64,000 bases of DNA, taken from contig NZ_JAFBCS010000001.1 in assembly GCF_016907845.1 (NCBI RefSeq), forward strand, positions 1,240,001-1,304,000, read 5' to 3'. Below, piece after piece: positions 18,065-26,559 of this stretch. Numbering within the stretch: the first letter of the stretch is position 1; each line of letters begins with the position of its first letter. The notes below the pieces were generated by a model. That model was not told the DNA's origin and did no database searches. It saw only the letters and a list, made by a program, of their open reading frames with translations. Position numbers and translations under genes: made by a program. Source of the stretch: Arcanobacterium pluranimalium. GTDB taxonomy: Bacteria > Actinomycetota > Actinomycetes > Actinomycetales > Actinomycetaceae.

Positions 18065-19006
18065 GTGTTTACGCTCTACTCCATAGTTGATGTCCCGCTG
18101 CTGTCACAAGTGCGTTTCGACCCGCAGGTGATTGTCGCCGAATCGGGGGCCGATCGAATCGGCTCGCTCAACTCTGCGCAAGTTGTGGAAATGGACATTC
18201 TCAATGACGTGGAGGATCTTGACACGTCCACCGGCGCAGCTATCGGACAAGAACTGAAATATGCGGTGGCTCGGCGAATCTTGTTGTGGGTGGCCGTAGT
18301 GGAGACGGAACACATAACCCGACTTCAAGCTGCACTTGGCGCTGATATTGTGCGAATTGCCGGTGATGCATTCGAGGTACCTGAGCATTTGCGGCATCGT
18401 TTTCCTGCGGCGTCGCTGGTGACGCCCGTCGTCGTCAGTCCAAACAAACTGTTAAAGAAGCTTCTTTCCGGAACTGATTCGCAACGCGAATGGGTGCGCA
18501 ACCACCTCGAGGGGATCGACTCGAAAGGCATCGCATCGGAGAATTTTTCTCTGCTTAAACAAGCAGAGGTGAATATCGTCGAGAGATCGCTATTTTTTAG
18601 AATGTTTCGATCGCCCAAATTTATCGCGTATCTCGTAGTGTTTATTTATTCGAGTTTGCGTGCATTACCAGTCGTTTTTGTGCCGCATTTCCACGGGAAT
18701 GTATGGGTGCTGTGGTCCTTGGACGTCTTTACGGCTGTTCCGTATACCTGGGCACTCATTGAAATGTTTGCCGGGCGCACGTGGATGAGGAGATTTGCAG
18801 GCCTCGTGGTGGCAATGGCGACATTTGTAGCGCCATATATTTATTTCTGGACGAACGGAAAGCATTACCCGCCGATAGTCAATGTGATTGTCATTGGTTT
18901 TATTGTGGCTGCTATTGCCATTGAATTGTATCGGTGGGGGAGAGATAAGAAAGTTTCGCAGATAGTTAGCGATTCTTTTGAGGTTGAGGATCTTGCCCGA
19001 AAATAG
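18065..19006 (+). CDS. membrane protein of unknown function
   Basis: About 313 residues from GTG 18065 (TAGGAGA lies just before it); a TTG at 18035 is the alternative. Not recognised. The first 180 residues are soluble (rich in Val, Asp, Glu, with a run ADRIGSLNSAQVVEMD). Four or five hydrophobic helices follow from about residue 190 (IAYLVVFIYSSL, VWVLWSLDVFTAV, FAGLVVAMATFV, VNVIVIGFIVAAIAIEL), then a short charged tail. Its last 41 bases overlap the 3' end of the convergent phosphatidylcholine-synthase-like gene. The 3' tail-to-tail overlap says nothing certain about shared function. Confidence 0.75.
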   Translation: MFTLYSIVDVPLLSQVRFDPQVIVAESGADRIGSLNSAQVVEMDILNDVEDLDTSTGAAIGQELKYAVARRILLWVAVVETEHITRLQAALGADIVRIAGDAFEVPEHLRHRFPAASLVTPVVVSPNKLLKKLLSGTDSQREWVRNHLEGIDSKGIASENFSLLKQAEVNIVERSLFFRMFRSPKFIAYLVVFIYSSLRALPVVFVPHFHGNVWVLWSLDVFTAVPYTWALIEMFAGRTWMRRFAGLVVAMATFVAPYIYFWTNGKHYPPIVNVIVIGFIVAAIAIELYRWGRDKKVSQIVSDSFEVEDLARK

Positions 19007-19703
19007 TTCTCAGCACGCCAGTGAGCATAAACCAGCCGCCGCTGATCCAGAACAAAGACAGTAGCCAGGTTGGGGCTTTCGGATACATGACGAGAAGTGC
19101 AGCTACTGTGCCAATCCATATCGTAATTGCGGCGATATTGTATGGCATGAGCTTTTTGACTCGGAATGGGTGAGTGTAGTGGGTTGGAACTAAGGTGAGG
19201 ATTGCGAGAACCACAGTCGTGGTGGCGTTGAACATCCAGTTTGTTTGTAGCACGTAAAGAATAACTGCCACGATATTCCATGCGGCAGGGAACCCCACGA
19301 AATAGTAATCGTTAGATTTCCACTGCTTATTGGCGTAGCAGAACATTGACGATACAACAATAAGAATCATCAGCGCCATGGCCAGTGGTTTTGGTCCCAT
19401 CGGCAGGAAAAGATACATAAACACTGCCGGAATAAAAGTCCAGGTGAGATAGTCGATGGCGATGTCCACGATTCCGCCGTCAAACCACGTAACCACTTCT
19501 TGCACGCGAGCTTTTCTAGCGAAAGTACCGTCAACGGCGTCGATAACCATGGCGATGCCGAGCCATAACCACATCCATTTGATCTCACGATCAATGAGTG
19601 AGAGCGTTGCCAGGCAAGCAAACATTAAGCCCGAGAGCGTGAAAGCGTGTACGCCCCATGCGGCAATTCGGTTAATGGTGGTAATTGGCGCCTGATTCGG
19701 CAT
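18966..19703 (-). CDS. phosphatidylcholine synthase-like CDP-alcohol phosphatidyltransferase
   Basis: 245 residues from ATG 19703 (AGGGAG five bases before it). Integral membrane enzyme with about eight helices. The CDP-alcohol phosphotransferase signature is present as DGTFARKARVQ...FDGGIVDIAIDY (DG-x2-AR-x8-G-x3-D-x3-D with a small spacing change). Outside this motif the protein follows bacterial Pcs (CDP-diacylglycerol:choline): GVHAFTLSG at the start, DYLTWTFIPAVF, DYYFVGFPAAWNIV and LTHYxHPFRVKKLMPYN-like text in the middle. The inferred reaction is CDP-diacylglycerol plus choline to phosphatidylcholine and CMP. Specificity for another alcohol such as inositol or glycerol phosphate is not excluded. 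Convergent with the preceding gene. Confidence 0.75.
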   Translation of the reverse strand: MPNQAPITTINRIAAWGVHAFTLSGLMFACLATLSLIDREIKWMWLWLGIAMVIDAVDGTFARKARVQEVVTWFDGGIVDIAIDYLTWTFIPAVFMYLFLPMGPKPLAMALMILIVVSSMFCYANKQWKSNDYYFVGFPAAWNIVAVILYVLQTNWMFNATTTVVLAILTLVPTHYTHPFRVKKLMPYNIAAITIWIGTVAALLVMYPKAPTWLLSLFWISGGWFMLTGVLRTIFGQDPQPQKNR

Positions 19704-19928
19704 GAAAACTCCCTGTGTCGGCAGCTTAATGTTCGTATGACAGGTGAACATTAAAATGCGCATTTCGGATTTGGTAACTAGCTGTTTAATAGTATCAAGT
19801 AGAGTCGAATTCCGATAAAAGTGTGTTCAATCTTAGTTTTCGGGACAGTCGGCATTTTCGATATTTTTGTTTTTTGACGTGGAAATATTTCGCTTCTTCA
19901 GGCATTCTTGAGATAGCGGGAACGTCCG

Positions 19929-19944
19929 AACACAATTTTGTGTT
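19929..19944. promoter_or_regulatory. palindromic site upstream of dhaK
   Basis: AACACAA-TT-TTGTGTT is a perfect 7+7 inverted repeat about 57 bp before the dhaK start. It is a candidate operator for dihydroxyacetone genes; the regulator is unknown. The rest of 19704-20000 holds no supported gene. Confidence 0.35.
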
Positions 19945-20000
19945 AGTCGTGAAATAATTTCCGTGACCGTTGTTTTTCTTCACAACAAAGGAGTTTCACC

Positions 20001-20996
20001 ATGAAGAAACTAATCAACTCTCCAGATACTGTTGTTGCAGATGCGCTCAAAGGAATTGAAGCGTCTGATTCAAATGTGCGTGTTGACCACGAGAATCGTG
20101 TCATTTACCGTTCGGTAAAGAAAGACGCCGGAAAGGTTGCGTTAATCTCGGGTGGAGGTTCTGGGCACGAGCCTCTTCATGGTGGCTATGTTGGCTTGGG
20201 CATGCTCGATGCTGCGTGCGCGGGGGAAGTTTTCACCTCGCCAACGCCGGATCAGATGCTTGCAGCGACTACTGAGGTAGACGGCGGCGCAGGAGTTTTG
20301 CATATCGTCAAGAACTATACGGGCGATATTATTAACTTCGAGATGGCGGCAGAGCTAGCTGCGGATACGGGCGTGGAGGTGCGCACGGTTGTGGTGGCAG
20401 ACGACGTCGCGGTGCAGGATTCGTTGTACACCGCGGGTCGTCGTGGCGTCGGTGGCACTGTGCTGCTCGAAAAGATTGTTGGTGCTGCTGCTGAAGAGGG
20501 CAAGAGCCTCGATGAGGTAGCTGAGCTTGCGCAGCGCGTTGCTGATAACGTTCGTTCGATGGGTATGGCGCTCACTTCTTGTGCAGTTCCAGCTGCAGGA
20601 AAGCCGACTTTCGATCTACCAGATGATGAGATGGAAATCGGCATTGGTATTCACGGCGAGCCAGGACGTCACCGTGAGAAGTTCACGAATGCTAAGGACA
20701 TCGCTCGTCAGCTTGTTGAACCGATTCTTGCTGATCTGGACTTCACCGATTCTGAGAATATCGTGATGGTCAATGGGATGGGCGGCACACCGCTACTTGA
20801 GCTCTACATCGTCTTTGCAGAGGTCAAGGCGTTGCTTGATGAAGCAGGTGTGAAGATTTCGCGCAATCTCGTGGGTAACTACATCACCTCTCTTGAAATG
20901 GCGGGATGTTCATTGACGATCCTTAAGGCTGACTCTGATATGGTGAAGTACTTCGATGCACCAGTAGTTACCGCAGGAATGCGGTGGGGAGAATAA
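20001..20996 (+). CDS. dhaK: dihydroxyacetone kinase subunit DhaK
   Basis: Substrate-binding subunit of the PTS-dependent dihydroxyacetone kinase. 331 residues. [15 protein letters not shown] near residue 50 binds the substrate region, and the hemiaminal-forming His is in GIGIHGEPG (near residue 220). The C-terminal half has [11 protein letters not shown] and VVTAGMRW-type ending. AAAGGAG precedes ATG 20001. First gene of dhaKLM; dhaL follows after three bases. It converts dihydroxyacetone from glycerol oxidation to the phosphate. Confidence 0.97.
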   Translation: MKKLINSPDTVVADALKGIEASDSNVRVDHENRVIYRSVKKDAGKVALISGGGSGHEPLHGGYVGLGMLDAACAGEVFTSPTPDQMLAATTEVDGGAGVLHIVKNYTGDIINFEMAAELAADTGVEVRTVVVADDVAVQDSLYTAGRRGVGGTVLLEKIVGAAAEEGKSLDEVAELAQRVADNVRSMGMALTSCAVPAAGKPTFDLPDDEMEIGIGIHGEPGRHREKFTNAKDIARQLVEPILADLDFTDSENIVMVNGMGGTPLLELYIVFAEVKALLDEAGVKISRNLVGNYITSLEMAGCSLTILKADSDMVKYFDAPVVTAGMRWGE

Positions 20997-20999
20997 ACC

Positions 21000-21608
21000 G
21001 TGATTACAACTGATTTTGTTACCGCATGGATTACTCGTTTTGGCGAGCTCATTCAAGAAAACCAAGCTATGCTCACTGAGCTGGATTCACCGATTGGCGA
21101 TGCTGATCATGGTGGAAATATGGCTCGTGGTATGAGTGCCGCTGTGCCGGCCTTGGCTGACGCTGCGAATCTTGAAGCACAGCTCAAAGGCTTGGGTATG
21201 ACGATGCTGTCCAAAGTTGGCGGCACGTCAGGTCCGCTTTATGGCACGTTCTTCTTGAAGGCAGCTAAGGAACTGGGTTCGCAAACTGAGGTTTCGGACG
21301 ATGTATTTATCGGTGCGCTGCGTGCGGGACTGGATGGTTTGGTTAGCCGTGGTAAGGCAGAGCTGGGCGATAAGACGATGGTCGATGCTTTGACCCCTGC
21401 GATTGAGGCTTTGGAAGCTGCTGGTGATCTGGCACTTGGTGCTCCCAAGGCTTTGGAAGCTGCCACTGCTGGGCGCGATGCGACGATTCCGATGTTAGCA
21501 AAGAAAGGTCGTGCTTCTTACCTCGGTGATCGTTCGATTGGGCACCAAGATCCTGGGGCGACGTCGGCAACCATGCTTTTCGAGGCACTAGCGGGAGTCG
21601 TTGCATGA
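21000..21608 (+). CDS. dhaL: dihydroxyacetone kinase subunit DhaL
   Basis: ADP-bound subunit that passes phosphate from DhaM to dihydroxyacetone held by DhaK. 202 residues, GTG start at 21000. The Mg/ADP-binding motif DADHGGNM is at about residue 35, with KVGGTSGPLYGT and SYLGDRSIGHQDPGA near the end, all family landmarks. Its TGA overlaps the dhaM ATG (ATGA), so the three genes are coupled. Confidence 0.97.
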   Translation: MITTDFVTAWITRFGELIQENQAMLTELDSPIGDADHGGNMARGMSAAVPALADAANLEAQLKGLGMTMLSKVGGTSGPLYGTFFLKAAKELGSQTEVSDDVFIGALRAGLDGLVSRGKAELGDKTMVDALTPAIEALEAAGDLALGAPKALEAATAGRDATIPMLAKKGRASYLGDRSIGHQDPGATSATMLFEALAGVVA

Positions 21609-22390
21609 GCGTCGGTATCGTAGTTGTTTCTCATTCGCGCGCGCTGGCTGAAGCTGCAGTGGATTTGGCAAATATCATGGTGCATGCTGATGCCCCGCGC
21701 ATCGCAATAGCTGCAGGTTTGGACGACGGCGGTTTTGGAACCGACGCAACCCAGATCATGAGCGCTATCGAAGAAGTTGACGGCGGTGACGGCGTCGTTA
21801 TTTTCGTCGATATGGGCTCAGCTGTGATGAGCGCACAGACGGCGATTGAGCTGCTCGATAGTGATGCTCGCATTTTGGCCGCTCCTTTTGTTGAGGGCAT
21901 TACGGCGGGCGTGGTGGCTGCTGCGACTGGCGCTGATTTGGTGCAAGTTGTGAAGCTCGCTCAGGGGAGTCTGAATGCCAAAGTGCAAGCTGTTGGGGAG
22001 GAAGTGGTTTCGAATCCTGGCGCTGGATGCTGCGGTAATGGGGAGTGTTCCGACGCCGAATCCTCAGTGACGTCGACGCCGGTAGTTTCGTCCGTGGCGA
22101 GCGTGCGAGGGGCTGAATCTGATGCTTGCGAGGCTGATGTTGAGATCGTTAACGAGATCGGCTTGCATGCACGTCCTGCTGGAAAACTTGCTCAGCTTGT
22201 CTCTGAATTCGATGCAGTTATTGAGATTAGCTGTGATGGACGTGAACCAGTTGAGGCTGATTCGATGATGGATTTGATGTCTCTTGGTGCTACGTTTGGG
22301 CAGGTTTTGCATGTGCGCGCCGCTGGAGTGCAAAAAGAGGAAGCTCTTGCTGCTGTTGTGGATTTCATTCAATCTGGAATGGGTGAATAA
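21605..22390 (+). CDS. dhaM: PTS-dependent dihydroxyacetone kinase phosphotransferase subunit DhaM
   Basis: 261 residues with two phosphotransfer domains. The first (1-130) is the mannose-type EIIA fold with the phosphorylated His in VVVSHSRALAEA and the GDGVVIFVDMGSA region. The second (about 175-261) is HPr-like with His in EIGLHARPAGKL. A Cys/Ser/Ala linker of about 40 residues joins them (GAGCCGNGEC...). The EI-like third domain of the E. coli protein is absent, so phosphate must come from general EI, with the built-in HPr domain as acceptor. Ends at a strong terminator. Confidence 0.95.
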   Translation: MSVGIVVVSHSRALAEAAVDLANIMVHADAPRIAIAAGLDDGGFGTDATQIMSAIEEVDGGDGVVIFVDMGSAVMSAQTAIELLDSDARILAAPFVEGITAGVVAAATGADLVQVVKLAQGSLNAKVQAVGEEVVSNPGAGCCGNGECSDAESSVTSTPVVSSVASVRGAESDACEADVEIVNEIGLHARPAGKLAQLVSEFDAVIEISCDGREPVEADSMMDLMSLGATFGQVLHVRAAGVQKEEALAAVVDFIQSGMGE

Positions 22391-22407
22391 GCGCATAATA
22401 GGTTGTG

Positions 22408-22438
22408 GCCTACCAGCTGTGCCAAACAGCTGGTAGGC
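22408..22438 (+). terminator. terminator of dhaKLM
   Basis: A perfect 13-bp stem (GCCTACCAGCTGT / ACAGCTGGTAGGC) with a 5-base loop lies 17 bp after the dhaM stop. A T-run is weak. Confidence 0.65.
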
Positions 22439-22453
22439 GTGAATCTTAATCCT

Positions 22454-22493
22454 GCTGGGGGTGGGGTGGCTGGAAAGCCACCCCACCCCCAGC
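22454..22493. repeat. 18-bp perfect hairpin with GGAA loop
   Basis: A second, longer inverted repeat (half-site begins GCTGGGGGTGGGG) 15 bases after the dhaKLM terminator. It lies ahead of the promoter of the ABC/YhgE genes and has no T-run. It may be a backup terminator that insulates the next operon. There is no gene in 22391-22630. Confidence 0.6.
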
Positions 22494-22590
22494 CATATGT
22501 GCACCTTGCATAGTGGCTCGACCGTTGCAGTACACGCAGATTGTTTCCTACATTACAAAAACTTGCGACTGAGCTTCGCACTAATGTAGA

Positions 22591-22604
22591 ACTGACTAGT
22601 CAGT
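22591..22604. promoter_or_regulatory. TetR-type operator candidate
   Basis: ACTGACTAGTCAGT is a perfect 14-base palindrome, 27 bp upstream of the GTG of the ABC gene, just where a transcription start would be. Palindromes of this TGACTAGTCA kind are typical for TetR-family repressors, and the last gene of this operon encodes one. Confidence 0.55.
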
Positions 22605-22630
22605 ACAAAAACAATTTGATGGAGAGAATC

Positions 22631-23332
22631 GTGACTGAATCAGAAAATTTTCCTCTGATCGAAGGGCGATCTGTATTACTCAATGGTCCACGTGGTGCCA
22701 TTATCGAACCACTTGACTTCAGCATTGAACCGGGCACACTCACCTTATTTCTTGGCCATGCCGGTTCCGGCCGGACTTCCTTACTTCTAGCGCTCACTGG
22801 CAGACTCAAGCTTTCCGAACAATCGCAGCTCCACGTGCTGGGACACGAACTCCCACACGATATGCGAGCAGTGCGAAACGAATCCGAAATAATCGGAATC
22901 CACGATCTTGATCAGCTTGATGAGCAAGTGACCATCGGGGCAACCATTCGTGAACGTCTTTCGATACATTCCCGAGCCTGGACTCATATCGCCAGGGTCA
23001 ACGATGCCAAAGTGCGTGAAGTGTTGACGCCGATCTTTGGCACGCGTCCAATACCACGTGCAAAAGACCTCGTCTATGAGCTGAGCGAGCTAGATAATCT
23101 CCTTTTCCGCATTGCTCTAGCGATGATTGCTAAACCCCAAATACTAGCAGTCGACAATCTTGATTCGCTTCACGAAGATAACGATCGTGCGATCTTGCTG
23201 GAAACTCTCAAAAATTTGACTTCGACAGGTGTGACTGTCGTGGCATCAGCAACAGGGGAAGAAGCCTTGCGAGGCACTTTAGATATGCCACACAATATCG
23301 TCATTTTGAACAACTCGAGTGAGGAACGTTAA
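22631..23332 (+). CDS. degenerate ABC-type ATPase, partner of YhgE/Pip protein
   Basis: 233 residues from GTG 22631 (GGAGAG four bases upstream); longer starts at 22619 or 22541 would run into the operator. ABC-ATPase-like, but three key sites differ: the P-loop reads GHAGSGRTSLL, with Arg in place of the catalytic Lys; the ABC signature is LSELD in place of LSGGQ; and Walker B reads ILAVDNLDSL with Asn where the catalytic Glu of DEP should be. Members of this actinobacterial group often sit beside YhgE/Pip proteins. It may bind nucleotide without efficient hydrolysis. The stop overlaps the next ATG (TAATG). Confidence 0.8.
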   Translation: MTESENFPLIEGRSVLLNGPRGAIIEPLDFSIEPGTLTLFLGHAGSGRTSLLLALTGRLKLSEQSQLHVLGHELPHDMRAVRNESEIIGIHDLDQLDEQVTIGATIRERLSIHSRAWTHIARVNDAKVREVLTPIFGTRPIPRAKDLVYELSELDNLLFRIALAMIAKPQILAVDNLDSLHEDNDRAILLETLKNLTSTGVTVVASATGEEALRGTLDMPHNIVILNNSSEER

Positions 23333-25689
23333 TGTTTGCATGGAATACACACGGAACAGAACTAAAGCGTTTCTTTCGACTTCCGCTTACGCGCGCAGCT
23401 ATCCTGGCCATTCTGCTTATTCCGTTACTTTACGGCGCGATGTACGTGTGGGCGTTTTGGGATCCAACCGAGCGTTTGAGCGATCTTCCGATCGCTCTTG
23501 TTAACGACGACGTGGCAGTGACGACGACGGAAGGCGAAAGCGTGCATATCGGTTCCGACGTCGTCGATCATCTGAAAGAAGAGCAACCACTCGATATTAC
23601 CGTGACGAATGACGAGGACGCGAAGAGTGGCATCGAAAGCGGAAAATACTACTTCATGATGAAAATTCCGAAAGATTTTTCATCAAGTATTGTCTCACTC
23701 GGTACACAAAATCCAGAACAAGCGAAAATCGACGTCGTCTATAACGATGCAAACTCCTTGCTTGGCTCAATCTTAGGTCAAAATGCAATGAAAGAGCTGC
23801 GCACCCATTTAACAGCTACCGTTAATGAAGAAGTGTCGAGCAAGATGCTGAATGGACTGAGCCAAGCTCATGACGGCCTCAACCAAGCTCACGATGGTGC
23901 AGCTCAACTCAGCGACGGCGTCACGCAGCTTAACAGTGGAAACAACCAGTTAGCTGAGGGTGCGCAAACTCTTAACTCTGGAGCTGCACGCTTGGCAACA
24001 GGTGCTTCGCAGCTTGCCTTGGGTGCTTCGCAGCTCAAAACAGGTCTCGATAAAGCACATGCAGGAAGTGCCGAAATCGTAACAGGTACTAATAAAGTTG
24101 CTGGGGGAGCGAGCCTACTTGCGCAAGGATCTCAACAGCTCACAGCAGGAATTTCAACAGCTAACGACGGGTCGGCCGCCCTGCATAACGGCACCACTCA
24201 GTTGCTCGGTAAAGTGAAAATGCTCGCTGACGGTACGAAACAACTCTACTACGGCGTGCACGGTGTGCCAGGAGATTCGAGCAACCCAGGTTTGCAGCCG
24301 AGCTTAACTCAGGCAAATGCCGGTGCTCAAAAACTTGCAGCAGGCGCAAAAACGCTGGCAGATGGATTGTCCGCTATGCAGACCAACTCGCTCGATACGC
24401 TCATCGCGGCTCTTGAAAATGGCGATCCGCTCACCAAACAAATAGCAGAAGCGAAATTCCGCGCGGCAATCGCCCAAACAACTCAAGGCGCACAACAGCT
24501 TTCAGATGGCCTTAACGGCACGGCACAAACGCCTGGTTTGGCGCCGTCGTTGGCGGCAATGAGCAGCGCCGTCGATAGCAAGTTGGTTCCTGGAGTTGAT
24601 CAGCTATATGCCGGAACGAACTCAACGACCAGCGAAAATCTAGTCACTGCTGTGACGAAACTTGATGCGGGAGCCGGTTCACTCAACACCGGATTGGCGA
24701 AGCTGCTCGGAGGCGCACAAACTTTTGGACAAAAACTAAGTGAGCTATCCAGCGGCGCTCAAGCCCTCAATCAAGGATCGGTTGAACTGAACACTGGCCT
24801 GGGTAAACTCAGCACAGGAGCACAAAAAGCTGAAGATGCTACTGGTCAACTAGCTCAAGGTTCAGAGAAACTCCGCGATGGATCACAGATCCTCGCTGAC
24901 GGTGCCACCCAGCTTGCTGATGGTTCAAAACGAGCAGCTGACGGTGCTGGCGAACTCGCCAACAAACTCGCTGAGGGTGCAGCGAAAATTCCTGCGGCGT
25001 CGTCGGACCTTGTGAAAGTACAGGCAAGCACGATATCTCAGCCTATTGCCTTGGAAAACCACAACAATAATCCAGCCGATTCGTGGGGCGAGGGATTTGC
25101 GCCGTTCTTCATGTCGCTGGCTCTGTGGGTAGGATCCTTGATCACGTGGTTGCTTTTGCGTCCACTACCGTCACGATTGATGCTCACATCGGCACCAAGC
25201 TGGCGTATCGTGGCGTCCGTTTTGCAACCAGCGGCCGCAATTCTCACCGGGCAAGTTCTTATCATGCTCGGAGTGATGCACTGGGCAGTGGGTGTGAATT
25301 ATACGCACGCTTTGGGAACCATCGCGTTCTCAATGCTTATCGGAATAACATTCTTGACGATGCAGCACGCTATTCAAGCAGTATTCGGTGCGGCGCCAGG
25401 AAAGCTTATTGCGATTGTGCTGCTCATGTTGCAGCTTGCATCAGCTGGCGGAACTTATCCGGTGGACGTCACGCCGCGCTTCTTCCAAGTTGTGCACCCG
25501 TGGATGCCCATGACTTACGCGGTGGACGGATTGCGTGAAACGATTACTGGAGGAGTGGAAACTAGGCTCGGAGTTGCTATCGTAGTACTAGGTTCAGTGA
25601 CCTTGGCATCGGTTGTTATAAGCAATATTGCGACGACGCGTCGTCGGGTCTGGAACGTCAATACTCTCCATCCGGCACTTTCTATCTGA
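23332..25689 (+). CDS. YhgE/Pip family membrane protein with long heptad-repeat domain
   Basis: 785 residues. An N-terminal helix (about 22-43) anchors it, followed by a folded external part (DLPIALVNDD... near residue 52). From about 180 to 550 lies a long stretch of seven-residue repeats with consensus xLxxGxx (QLSDGVT, QLNSGNN, QLAEGAQ, RLATGAS...), and the C-terminal 200 residues hold five or six membrane helices (GVNYTHALGTIAFSMLIGI, AVFGAAPGKLIAIVLLMLQLA). The YhgE/Pip family is described from phage infection and type VII-like secretion, and many members are ABC-2-type permease relatives. Operon with an ATPase and a TetR regulator suggests an envelope transporter or efflux system. Confidence 0.88.
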   Translation: MFAWNTHGTELKRFFRLPLTRAAILAILLIPLLYGAMYVWAFWDPTERLSDLPIALVNDDVAVTTTEGESVHIGSDVVDHLKEEQPLDITVTNDEDAKSGIESGKYYFMMKIPKDFSSSIVSLGTQNPEQAKIDVVYNDANSLLGSILGQNAMKELRTHLTATVNEEVSSKMLNGLSQAHDGLNQAHDGAAQLSDGVTQLNSGNNQLAEGAQTLNSGAARLATGASQLALGASQLKTGLDKAHAGSAEIVTGTNKVAGGASLLAQGSQQLTAGISTANDGSAALHNGTTQLLGKVKMLADGTKQLYYGVHGVPGDSSNPGLQPSLTQANAGAQKLAAGAKTLADGLSAMQTNSLDTLIAALENGDPLTKQIAEAKFRAAIAQTTQGAQQLSDGLNGTAQTPGLAPSLAAMSSAVDSKLVPGVDQLYAGTNSTTSENLVTAVTKLDAGAGSLNTGLAKLLGGAQTFGQKLSELSSGAQALNQGSVELNTGLGKLSTGAQKAEDATGQLAQGSEKLRDGSQILADGATQLADGSKRAADGAGELANKLAEGAAKIPAASSDLVKVQASTISQPIALENHNNNPADSWGEGFAPFFMSLALWVGSLITWLLLRPLPSRLMLTSAPSWRIVASVLQPAAAILTGQVLIMLGVMHWAVGVNYTHALGTIAFSMLIGITFLTMQHAIQAVFGAAPGKLIAIVLLMLQLASAGGTYPVDVTPRFFQVVHPWMPMTYAVDGLRETITGGVETRLGVAIVVLGSVTLASVVISNIATTRRRVWNVNTLHPALSI

Positions 25690-25713
25690 GCACTAATGAG
25701 GAAAGGTAGCGCA

Positions 25714-26316
25714 ATGTCTGCAAAACAAATCGATGGTAGAACCGCTCGTCGTGGTGATACTAGGGAAGCAGTATTTGAAGCTGCTCTAGAGTTATTTGCC
25801 GAAAAGAGTGTTTCGTCTACGTCGGTAGATGATATTGCTGCTGCTGCAGGGGTAGCTAAGGGGAGTATCTACTACAATTTCGGCTCGAAATCGGGATTAG
25901 TTGATGCCTTGCTCAATTATTATCTCGAGAGTATGCGAGACCGTCTCGCTCAATCTATCGGCGAGCAAGAGGGCTGGCAGGCTGTTTCTACCATGATCAC
26001 GGAGCTGCTCATTGTGGTGCGTGACCAGGAAAGAACAGCGAAACTGCTGGCTGCCGAATTCTTTCGCACCGATCGATCGTGGTATGAGACTACTCGCACC
26101 TGGCACCGCAATATTTCTCGGCTCATTGAAGATGCTCTCTTTAAAGGGCAAGAAAAAGGAACGGTGGCTGCCGATATAAATCCTGCCATTGCGGCAAACT
26201 GTGTGTTAGGTGCTGCTTTGATGGCCGGGTTGGCATGGCGACTCCATCCCAACGAGCACTCGCTTGAGGAGATAGCAGCATCAATTCGGGCAGTGGTGAT
26301 CGTAGGGCGAGCCTGA
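25714..26316 (+). CDS. TetR/AcrR family transcriptional regulator
   Basis: 200 residues from ATG 25714, with AAAGG upstream. The N-terminal helix-turn-helix is clear: AVFEAALELFAEKSVSSTSVDDIAAAAGVAKGSIYYNFGSK (about 17-57, quoted here only by position). The C-terminal ligand-binding domain is of the AcrR kind and not diagnostic. It is the last gene of the ABC/YhgE operon, and the palindrome at 22591 is the natural target, so it probably represses its own operon until a membrane-active ligand appears. Confidence 0.93.
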   Translation: MSAKQIDGRTARRGDTREAVFEAALELFAEKSVSSTSVDDIAAAAGVAKGSIYYNFGSKSGLVDALLNYYLESMRDRLAQSIGEQEGWQAVSTMITELLIVVRDQERTAKLLAAEFFRTDRSWYETTRTWHRNISRLIEDALFKGQEKGTVAADINPAIAANCVLGAALMAGLAWRLHPNEHSLEEIAASIRAVVIVGRA

Positions 26317-26474
26317 GGCTATCCACAAATATGCGCATGAAACGCGGCGGTTAACGTCCGAAAAGTATAGCAACCAATGGTCGGGCACGTTGAAAGGTTT
26401 GGACTGCTGAAAGGTTTTGAACGCCACGAAGTAGTCAAACTAAAAGTGCTCAAATTATAAGTGCTCAAACGAAA

Positions 26475-26511
26475 GGGTGGGGCGGATCAACGTTGTTGAT
26501 CCGCCCCACCC
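26475..26511. terminator. hairpin between convergent tetR and metQ
   Basis: A 17-bp perfect stem (starts GGGTGGGGCGGATCAAC) with a 3-base loop, placed 49 bp before the metQ stop. It can stop transcription from both sides. Upstream, 26440-26474 contains two copies of AAGTGCTCAAA. Confidence 0.65.
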
Positions 26512-26559
26512 GCCGATTAAGCAACTTTATAAGTTGTTTCTTTCGGGCATATTATCTGC

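Noticed and set aside
19795-19983. 62-residue minus-strand frame upstream of dhaK
   Set aside because: Low-complexity Lys/Arg text, no ribosome binding site, lies in the probable dha promoter.
22541-22630. 30-residue N-terminal extension of the ABC-ATPase
   Set aside because: Would place the operator and promoter inside the gene, and GTG 22631 has a clear ribosome binding site.
26440-26474. direct repeat AAGTGCTCAAA (two copies) as an attachment site
   Set aside because: Eleven bases, no integrase, no tRNA, and adjacent to a terminator; probably chance.
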